From contig NC_089741.1 in NCBI RefSeq assembly GCF_040412425.1, positions 44,270,358 to 44,334,357 of the forward strand: DNA of 64,000 nucleotides, read 5' to 3'. The DNA comes from Macrobrachium rosenbergii. Lineage: Eukaryota > Arthropoda > Malacostraca > Decapoda > Palaemonidae. Positions 55,732-64,000 of the stretch are shown here, in pieces. The position numbers were made by a program, and so were the translations under genes. Below the pieces are notes generated by a model. It saw only the letters and a list, made by a program, of their open reading frames with translations. It made no database searches and had not been told where the DNA came from. Positions within the stretch are counted from its first letter, which is position 1; each line of letters opens with the position of its first letter.

Positions 55732-55760
55732 TGAGCTGAAGAGAGAGAGAGAGAGAGAAC
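55669..55760. repeat. (GA)n microsatellites
   Basis: GA 55,669-55,728, then a repeat of gagctgaagagaga with a short second GA run to 55,760. Confidence 0.92.
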
Positions 55761-55973
55761 GATAATGGAGCTGAAAATGGAGAAGGGTTGGAGAGAGATA
55801 ATGGTCTACAATTGAGGAGGCGGGGAGAAGGAAATAACGGCCAGGAAGCGAGGGAATGAGAAGAAAGGAGGGAGAGGAAAGAAGGGAGGAGGAGGAAGGG
55901 TGAAGATAAAAATAACTGTGAAGAATATCAACATGAATCGACAGCAGCAGTTGTAATGATGGTGATCATACGA

Positions 55974-56164
<191 letters not shown>

Positions 56165-56198
56165 ATTTCAGTATCTCGTGTGATTTTGGGATCTTAAT

Positions 56199-56199
56199 A

Positions 56200-56271
<72 letters not shown>

Positions 56272-56272
56272 T
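56199..56272. repeat. (AAT)n microsatellite
   Basis: About 24 perfect units. Confidence 0.94.
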
Positions 56273-56523
56273 TGTTAAATATGCAAAATTTCTTCTCACA
56301 AACTACTTTTCCCCTTTTATGCAAATTTAGAAGGACCCTGATGGTTATATTCTGAATAAATGAACCCCAAAATGAAATTTTATCTGCCGTTATTTCCCAA
56401 GAGTTCGACGGCGAACTTCTCACGTACCCGTATCTGTAACTTCATCTGTACATCTGTTTATGTATATTTTTATATACGGTATGTTTCCTGAAAGTGGAAA
56501 GCTCGCAAAACAAGCAGATTCTC

Positions 56524-56526
<3 letters not shown>

Positions 56527-56607
<81 letters not shown>
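56527..56607. repeat. (GA)n microsatellite
   Basis: About 40 perfect units directly upstream of SINE-like copy h. Confidence 0.95.
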
Positions 56608-56609
<2 letters not shown>

Positions 56610-56619
56610 GGTATAATCG

Positions 56620-56937
56620 TAGAATTGAGCTGAATACAGAATTTAGGTCAAAGGTCAAGCACCGGCACCTATGAGGTCATTCAGTGCTGAAACGGAAATT
56701 GACAGTGAAAAGGTTTGAGAGGTGTAACAGGAGGAAAACCTCAAAGCAGTTGCGCTATGAATCAAATGTTAAGAGAAGGTGAAAAGTAAGATGGAAGAAA
56801 GAGAATATGAAAGGAGGTGCAGTAAAAGGAACGAAAGGGGTTGCAGCTAGGGGCCAAAGGCATGCTGCAAAGAACCTTAAGTAATGCCTACAGCGCACCG
56901 CAGGGGTGCACTGACGGCGCTAGCCCCTAACGGGGAA
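56620..56937 (+). repeat. ~310-bp SINE-like repeat, copy h (full length)
   Basis: Starts just 13 bp after an ~80-bp GA microsatellite. It carries all modules and ends ctagcccctaacgggg. It is the cleanest copy for defining the consensus. Confidence 0.85.
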
Positions 56938-57889
56938 CACTGATATAAAGCTCTTGATTAAATAAGAAAGATTTTTGTAGTGACATAAAATGAATTGTAA
57001 ACTGCAGGTCTCGTTGACAATTGATTAGTCTCCATAACAATAGGTAACGTGGACGGACCCACGACTACAATATTCCAATGGAAAACCCTGAGCTTCCTTG
57101 ATTTAACCTGCAGCTACTGATTAAAAACCGCCCCACTTCCTGCAGACAACCACAGTAATCAAAGACTTATCTAGATTTTTAAGTCCCTTCCATTGTTCGA
57201 ACTTGGGGCTCACCCAACTCGAAGGCTAAAATTCCTTCGAACAACTAACCCCACTTCCTAGTCCGAGAATTATATAACCAGGAAGGAGCAGAGAGTTTAT
57301 GATACTGGACGGGGCAAAGAAAATTCTAAAAGTGGAGTGCTCACAAAACACGCAGATTCATATTTCAAGTTTGGGGTCGAGAGAGAGAAAGTGCTGGTGT
57401 CATTGTAGCCTGGAGGCTAAAACAGCTGGACTGTTTCAGGTTCAGTGAAAGTGACTGTCGGAGGTATACAACTGTCCACCAGTTTTACAGTTCGTGGAAA
57501 TAGTGATGGAGGAAGAACAGTAAAAAAAAAAAATCAGGAGGAATTGGAAGAGAAGAAATAAAACAATAAAAATGGGAGAAATGAATGGGGATAATTTTTC
57601 AAGAGCAAGCAAACAGTGATTATGAAAAATAGAAGACAAAGAATGACTATCGTGACAATTAAAAATACGAAGGAATGTAGATGGAAAAAGCAGTTTTTTT
57701 CAATTAATTTTCGGGGCATTTCACATAGCACTGAGGTTTCTGAACATGAAAGTTATTCCCCTTTTCTGTCACAAATCATTTATTACTTATGAAGTGACTT
57801 CATGTTTCAGTCAAGGTCACTTATACAGAGGTCAGGTTTTTGTTAACCCGTCTAATGCTCAACATTTCTATCTTAAAAAAAACTGTAAA
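56938..57889. other. Unique DNA
   Basis: 57,333-57,395 repeats bits of 56,495-56,535 (aagtggaaagctcgcaaaac versus aagtggagtgctcacaaaac, then gcagattc), each before a GA tract. This is probably an old duplication. Confidence 0.45.
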
Positions 57890-58282
57890 GTATGTGCCGA
57901 AGTTTTTTCGGCGCAATCGAGTTTTCTGTACAGCGTATAATCAAGGCCACCAAAAATGGATCTATCTTTCGGTGGTCTCGATATAATGCTGTATGAACCG
58001 CAGCCCATGAAACTTTAACCACGGCCCGGTGGTGGGTGGCCTATCGTTGCCATATCGATTTGGCTAAATTTAACCTTAAATAAAAAAAAAAATACTACTG
58101 AGGCTAGAGGGCTGCAATTTGCTATGTTTGATGATTGGAGGGTGGATGATCAACATATCAATTTGCAGCCCTCTAGCCTCAGAAGTTTTTAAGATCTGAG
58201 GGCGGACAGTAAAAGTGCGGACAGAATAAAGTACGGACAGACAACCAAATCCGGAACAATAGTTTTCTTTTACAGAAAACTA
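57890..58282 (+). repeat. ~385-bp hairpin-rich repeat, copy 5
   Basis: All modules present. The 5' stem-loop reads GTGCCGAAG-tttttt-CGGCGC with loop drift. The AC-rich spacer before the fold-back has gained A residues. An extra partial GCGGACAG unit occurs near 58,200-58,235, and the end is AGTTTTC-ttttaca-GAAAACTA. Confidence 0.85.
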
Positions 58283-58937
58283 AAACACTATAAATTTTTC
58301 ACTTATTCCTCGATCAATTTTTCAGTTTCACTGAAAGCAAATATAAAAATGACGTTTAACCATATATTTTTTGGGTGGGGATGGAGGAGGAGGGTGGGAG
58401 GTGGTTTGTGGGTTGGGGTGGGGGAAAGAACAAAAAATGTACACAAAAGAACTAGACAAAGAACAAGACACCTAAGGGAGTTGCTGAAAGTCCAGAGCAA
58501 TTAGGCAACCATAATCTCAAATCAATTTTCCTTCATTCACAGGCCAATAAGAACAACAACACAGTAATTTATCCTGATAAAAAAAACGAAAAATTAATAA
58601 AACTGAACCTCAAGAAAAGCAATTTGGTCAACGAAACCTATTCAAATTTCTTTCAACAATTCGTTATCCTTCATTCTTCATTCATGTGCAATGAAGCAAA
58701 TGCTCAGGCTATGTAAGCCATTTTCCTCATCAAGCAATTAATTTTTTATTCTTTTATTATTTTATTTTTTGTTAAGATTAAGCGTTGCAGTTCAATATCA
58801 GGATGACCCTGCTTTGCTCAACCGATCATACGCGGATTCTCACGGCAAAAAAAAAAAGGAACTTTGAAAAGAGGCCTCTCCATTGTTCTTCGGGAGAGCG
58901 TAGCTTTAATATCAGTTGTGGGCCTCGTTTATCCTTC

Positions 58938-58980
58938 TCTCTCTCTCTCTTCCCCAGTCTTACTCATATTCCTTATCATC

Positions 58981-59037
<57 letters not shown>

Positions 59038-59108
59038 CCCAAATCTTACTCATTTTCCTCATCATTCAGTTCTCTCTCTCTCTCTTCCCCAGTCTTACTC
59101 TCTATTCT

Positions 59109-59153
<45 letters not shown>

Positions 59154-59320
59154 CCCAAGTCTTACCATTTTCCTTATAACTCTCTCTCTTTCTCTCTTAA
59201 TTCCTTATAATCGCTCTTTCTCTCTAATTCCTCACTCTTCCCCCATTCTCTGTTCGGCTTCCACACTACTCTCATTCATTATCGTCATCACTTCCTCTCT
59301 CTCTCTCTCTCTCTCTCTCT
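58938..59320. repeat. (CT)n tracts with CCAGTCTTACTC-type spacers
   Basis: CT tracts alternate with spacers that read TTCCCCAGTCTTACTC or CATTCCCAAATCTTACTC plus ATTCCTTATCAT. This is another degenerate unit-plus-microsatellite array, leading into the 45-bp array. Confidence 0.88.
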
Positions 59321-59369
59321 GTTCCCTTAACTCCCATCTCACTCAGTATGTCTCTTTGTCTGTCTGTCT

Positions 59370-60430
59370 GTCTGTCTGCTTACCTCCCAACCTATACAGT
59401 ATGTTTCACTGAGTCTGTCTGTCAGTCTGTCTAATTACCTCCCAACCTACACAGTATGTTTCACTGAGTCTGTCTGTCTACTTGCCTCCCAACTCAAAAG
59501 TTATGTTTCTCTTCTGTCTGTCTACTTACCTCCCAACCCACACAGTATGTTTCTCTGTCTGGCTGTCAGTCTGTCTGTATGTCTAATTACCTCCAAACCC
59601 ACAAAGTATGCTTCTCTGTCTGTCAGTCTGTCTAATTACCTCCCAGCCTGCACAGTATGTTTCTCTGTCAGTCTGTCTAATTACCTCCCAGCCTGCACAG
59701 TATGTTTCTCTGTCAGTCTGTCTAATTACCTCCCAACCTACGCAGTATGTTTCTCTGTCAGTCTGTCTGTATGTCTACTTACCTCCCAACCCAAACAGTA
59801 TATTTCTCTTCTGTCTGTCTACTTACCTCCCAACCCACACAGTATGTTTCTCTGTCTGGCTGTCAGTCTGTCTGTATACCTCCAAACCCACAAAGTATGT
59901 TTCTCTGTCTGTCAGTCTGTCTAATTACCTCCCAGCCTGCACAATATGTTTCTCTGTCAGTCTGTCTAATTACCTCCCAGCCTGCACAGTATGTTTCTCT
60001 GTCAGTCTGTCTAATTACCCCCCAGCCTGCACAGTATGTTTCTCTGTCAGTCTGTCTAATTACCTCCCAGCCTGCACAGTATGTTTCTCTGTCAGTCTGT
60101 CTAATTACCTCCCAGCCTGCACAGTATGTTTCTCTGTCAGTCTGTCTAATTACCTCCCTACCTACACAGTATGTTTCTCTGTCTGTCTGTCTACTTGTCT
60201 CCCAAACCACACGGCATGTTTCACTGTCTATCTGTCTGTCTACCTCCCAACCTACACAGTATGTTTCTCTGTCAGTCTGTCTAATTACCTCCCAGCCTGC
60301 ACAGTATGTTTCTCTGTCAGTCTGTCTAATTACCTCCCAGCCTGCACAGTATGTTTCTCTGTCAGTCTGTCTAATTACCTCCCAACCTACACAGATGTTT
60401 CAATATCTGTCTGTCTGCCTGTCTGTCTTT
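59370..60430. repeat. 45-bp minisatellite array with longer variant units
   Basis: The short unit is GTTTCTCTGTCAGTCTGTCT then AATTACCTCCCAGCCTGCAC plus AGTAT, exactly 45 bp. Long variants gain CTGTCTGT or GTATGTCTACTT insertions. Near-identical short units run at 59,605-59,720, 59,895-60,160 and 60,255-60,385. Because 45 is divisible by three, frames of about 280 codons stay open with a 15-residue repeat (SVSLSNYLPACTVCF). Nothing else suggests translation. Confidence 0.87.
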
Positions 60431-60434
60431 ATCC

Positions 60435-60839
60435 CTGGCCACTACAGTAAACTCGGCATAATACGAACGCCAAAGAAACGACCGGACTCATTCATCGCTT
60501 TAAGTATCCGAGCGGCCCCTAATTCAGGTGGAATGGCCAGAAGACATAACGTTCAATGGCTCATTTCAAATTGTTGACAGTCATAACACTTAGTCTCTCC
60601 TCCTACGAATATGGCATTTGAGCCCAGAGAGGGCTTCTGGTTTCGTCCCCCCCTTCCCCTAAAAGAGATTGGTGGTGCTATAATTCACAGGCTTTGTTGT
60701 TGGTTGTATTAGCTAAGAGCTTATTCAAGTTTTAGGATAATGCTAGAGAATGCACTTTGTTGTGGAGGTTATGGGTGAGGGTGCTGTGTATGTTAATTAG
60801 TAGGTATATGAGTGGATGAATTAAATAAAAGCTATTTGT

Positions 60840-60842
<3 letters not shown>
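60435..60842. other. Unique DNA
   Basis: A GC-richer stretch at 60,440-60,560 carries the end of the array's open frame; no gene recognised. Confidence 0.5.
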
Positions 60843-60887
<45 letters not shown>

Positions 60888-60891
60888 ATAT

Positions 60892-60957
<66 letters not shown>

Positions 60958-60958
60958 C
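60843..60958. repeat. (TA)n with TATT interruptions
   Basis: About 115 bp of TA, broken by ttatat islands. Confidence 0.93.
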
Positions 60959-61040
60959 ATAAATCAGCAGCATCATACGCACAAACACGAAGTCAATTAG
61001 TAAGTAAATAAATGAATATAAATTAAATAAAATCTATTTA

Positions 61041-61076
61041 TAATATATATATATATATATAAATATATATTATATA

Positions 61077-61172
<96 letters not shown>
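61041..61172. repeat. (TA)n microsatellite
   Basis: About 65 TA units. The flank taaataaaatctatttataa resembles the left flank of the 60,843 tract (taaataaaagctatttgtat), so flank and tract may be duplicated together. Confidence 0.93.
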
Positions 61173-61174
<2 letters not shown>

Positions 61175-61202
61175 GGGTGTATGTGTGTGCAAGTATAAGT
61201 AC

Positions 61203-61205
<3 letters not shown>

Positions 61206-61288
<83 letters not shown>

Positions 61289-61338
61289 CCAATCGAACTT
61301 CCAATTCAACTGGTTTGAATTCCATCGAACCTTCAAAC

Positions 61339-61421
<83 letters not shown>

Positions 61422-61488
61422 ATTCGAATCCAATCGAACTTCCATTTCAACTGGTTTGAATTCACAGAAGCCACTCGAACCTTCAAAC

Positions 61489-61568
<80 letters not shown>
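61206..61568. repeat. Composite array: two ~60-75-bp units between three (GA)n tracts
   Basis: The units begin AATCCAATCGAACTTCCAAT (61,287) and AATCCAATCGAACTTCCATT (61,426). Both contain CAACTGGTTTGAATTC and end CGAACCTTCAAACACCA. GA tracts of about 75-80 bp lie at 61,206-61,286, 61,343-61,418 and 61,493-61,568. Confidence 0.85.
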
Positions 61569-61570
<2 letters not shown>

Positions 61571-61644
61571 AACAACCAAACCATTACTACAGATTCAGTT
61601 CAAACTCCTTTCGTTGCTGACGTCACTCGAAGCGCCAGAAACGA

Positions 61645-61681
61645 GTGTGTGTGTGTGTATGTGTGTTTGTGTGTGTGTGTG
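61645..61681. repeat. (GT)n microsatellite
   Basis: Interrupted GT run. Confidence 0.9.
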
Positions 61682-61829
61682 TAATTCGGTAAATGGCGTT
61701 ACGAAATTGAATGACACGAGGTCGTTTGTTCACTCTGCAAGTTGTTGTATCAACTCCTCCAGTCGTCTACTTTGATTCGTTTCGTAAATTAACTCGTCTT
61801 CTCTCTTACTCCTCTTTCATTTTATATGG

Positions 61830-62215
61830 CAACTCTCCTGGTCTTCTAATTTTATTTCATTTTTTATACCAGTCCTTCTATTTTACTTCAATCAGTTTTA
61901 TATAGCAAATCTTCTCTTCAACTTTTATTCACTTTCTATATTAATCCTTCTTCTATCCTACTTTTATCAATGTTATATATCAACTCTTCTTCACTTCTAC
62001 TTTTCTTCATTTTATATATCAGCTCTTCTTCTCTTCTCCTTTTATTCAATTTATATATCAGCTCTTCTTCTCTTCTCCTTTTATTGATTTTATATATCAA
62101 CTCTTCTTCTCTTCTGCTTTTATTGATTTTATATATCAACTCTTCTCTTTTACTTTTATTGATTTTAAAACTCAACTCTCCTTCACTTCTGCTTACATTC
62201 ATTTTACATCTCTTA
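61830..62215. repeat. ~54-bp pyrimidine-rich tandem repeat
   Basis: TTTATATATCAACTCTTCTT then CTCTTCTCCTTTTATTGAT recurs about seven times, less regular at the left edge (TATACCAGTCCTTC near 61,866). Frames on either strand are low complexity. Confidence 0.78.
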
Positions 62216-62325
62216 TACCATTTCTATGTATTAATCTGCTCATTATTATGTTTTTCCTATTTTAGGTATTTGTTCTGCATAAGCTTGCAAAGCGAGTTGA
62301 TTACCTTTTGGGCCTGTTTCGCATA

Positions 62326-62326
62326 A

Positions 62327-62390
<64 letters not shown>

Positions 62391-62422
62391 TTCACTTCAC
62401 ACGTCCAATGTTTTGCATAAAT

Positions 62423-62481
<59 letters not shown>

Positions 62482-62518
62482 TTCACTTCCAACGTTCAAA
62501 ATTTCGCATAAATCATTG

Positions 62519-62576
<58 letters not shown>

Positions 62577-62621
62577 CATTCACTTCAAACGTTCAATGTT
62601 TCGCACAAATCATTGATAGTT

Positions 62622-62671
<50 letters not shown>

Positions 62672-62711
62672 TAGCAACATTCACTTCAAACGTTCAATAT
62701 TTCGCATAAAT

Positions 62712-62751
<40 letters not shown>

Positions 62752-62772
62752 TCCAACGTTCAATAATAAATC

Positions 62773-62815
<43 letters not shown>

Positions 62816-62874
62816 TAATAATAACAACATTCACTTCAAACGTTCAAATAAATCATTGATAGTTTTTAATAATA

Positions 62875-62906
<32 letters not shown>

Positions 62907-62946
62907 ACAACTAGCAACATCAAACGTTCAACAATTTCGCATAAAT

Positions 62947-63000
<54 letters not shown>

Positions 63001-63030
63001 CAGCATCATTCACTTCAAACGTTCAATCTA
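62326..63030. repeat. Composite array: eight ~40-bp units separated by (AAT)n
   Basis: The unit ACATTCACTTCAAACGTTCA then ATGTTTCGCATAAATCATT recurs between AAT tracts. Some units carry GATAGTTTT and ACTAGCAAC variants together, suggesting duplication of unit pairs. Units near 62,750 and 62,840 are truncated. Confidence 0.83.
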
Positions 63031-63261
63031 GTCACGCAATTACCTGGTTCGTAAATCCGCCGTATATTTACAGGTGTCGATACAGATGTCGACATTTCAT
63101 TGCAATATCACGAAATTAAACAGAAACATGGTTATTGACAGCCTAAACGATTGTAATACATTTCAGTCCAAATTCAATAAATGAGGTGAATTTCAGTCAG
63201 GTTCAAAGCAAAAGGTTACTTGTATTTGATGAAATAGAAACAGCATGTATTTATATAAATA

Positions 63262-63267
63262 TATATT

Positions 63268-63320
<53 letters not shown>

Positions 63321-63395
63321 AATAAATATATATATATATATATATCTATATATAATATATATATACTATATATATATATAATATATATACACATT
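63262..63395. repeat. (TA)n microsatellite, interrupted
   Basis: TA with taaataaata and atctatatataa interruptions. Confidence 0.92.
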
Positions 63396-63819
63396 TCTAC
63401 ATATATATTCATAAATATACATAAATGTTTACAGCAATTTACGATCTTACATATGTAAAAAAAGAAGTTTTACATTATCTCAAACTGATATTAGGTAAAT
63501 CACATAATTTTACTTCTGATAAGCAGAAATGACTTTAGCATTAACTGAGACATTATAAAAAAATTGTCTTAAATTCATTTCCCGATAAGAAACTCAGTAT
63601 GTATAACACTAACAGAGTCAGAATATCCACTGAATTATTTAATTTTCTATTTATCACCAATTTTAGTAACTTATCCACCTTCCGGCCGAAAATCGCCTAT
63701 ATATATATGTATCTGCAATTAATTAAATTTCTTAATAAATAATTCCTTCAATTTAAAGGCATCTTTCTGTCTCAATCTTGGCCTCTTCTGTCAACTTCTT
63801 CATCAAGTTGTTGTTGTTG
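63396..63819. other. Unique AT-rich DNA
   Basis: Nothing recognised. Confidence 0.5.
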
Positions 63820-63960
63820 TTTTTGACTGAGCTGGCTTTATACCAGCACGGGCTCTTGCTCACAGAGCAGCCAGTAAGACTTCATGATCCATTGCTTCAA
63901 TAACGCTTGTCCAATCATGGCTAATCCAAATTGTGTCGTCTCTGCATCAACCAATCCTCC
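63820..63960. repeat. Possible interspersed repeat fragment
   Basis: TTGTTGTTGTTGTTT leads into GAGCTGGCTTTATACCAGCA and CGGGCTCTTGCTCACAGAGC, with a small internal hairpin (ggctctt/agagc). It looks like a repeat head but there is no second copy in the window. Confidence 0.35.
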
Positions 63961-63961
63961 T

Positions 63962-63983
63962 CCTCTCTCTCTCTCTCTCTCTC
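63962..63983. repeat. (CT)n microsatellite
   Basis: 11 units near the window end. Confidence 0.88.
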
Positions 63984-64000
63984 TGCTCCCATCCTCTGAA

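Noticed and set aside
59547..60577. Frames of 276-280 codons with Cys/Ser/Leu repeats
   Set aside because: By-product of the 45-bp array; two overlapping frames are open and there is no domain outside the repeat.
62326..63030. CRISPR-like array (regular units with spacers)
   Set aside because: The spacers are AAT microsatellites of varying length, not unique sequences, and the context is eukaryotic.

Overview
The window reads as non-coding, repeat-rich nuclear DNA from an animal, most likely a decapod crustacean. Three things support this: very dense and very long dinucleotide (CT/GA, TA, AC) and AAT/ATT microsatellites; many short palindromic and SINE-like interspersed repeats; and the lack of compact genes. 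Two repeat families here (the ~310-bp family with a head reading AGGCCAAAGGCCAAGCACTG, and the ~385-bp family with a GCGCCGAAG/CTTCGGCGC stem-loop) resemble repeats I associate with palaemonid prawns such as Macrobrachium. That placement is from memory and is inference.

Layout. 1-16,500 is mostly unique AT-rich DNA broken by microsatellites, with an 80-nt fold-back at 921-1000 and a TA-flanked MITE-like element at 12,512-12,740. 16,580-17,110 holds a possible decayed reverse-transcriptase fragment. 17,520-33,700 carries seven repeat copies: six of the 310-bp family (17.5, 20.8, 22.3, 23.2, 32.3 and 33.5 kb) and one 167-bp MITE at 33,019-33,185. It also holds a decayed antisense PTPMT1-like phosphatase pseudogene (21,568-22,078) and a long fold-back (18,531-18,603). 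34,161-35,522 is a broken Tc1/mariner-type (DD37E) transposon sitting between two TA microsatellites. 37-44 kb is dominated by tandem arrays: a ~50-bp array, a ~66-bp array with partial three-unit higher order, and a ~74-bp array.

The one convincing protein-coding feature is a single exon at 44,765-44,965 on the + strand. It encodes the N-terminus and first transmembrane helix of a rhodopsin-class G-protein-coupled receptor and ends in a perfect CAG|GTAAGT donor. The rest of that gene is not visible, so the sequence downstream to the window end may be its first intron.

45-64 kb is a mosaic of very long microsatellites, minisatellites that contain microsatellites, four copies of the ~385-bp hairpin-rich family, a hAT-type MITE with an 8-bp target duplication (50,154-50,531), a tRNA-related SINE head in an inverted repeat (49,174-49,334), two more copies of the 310-bp family, and a 45-bp array (59.37-60.43 kb). 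No bacterial-type genes, CRISPR arrays, rRNA or intact tRNA genes were seen. Most long open frames are translations of simple repeats and carry no coding signal.
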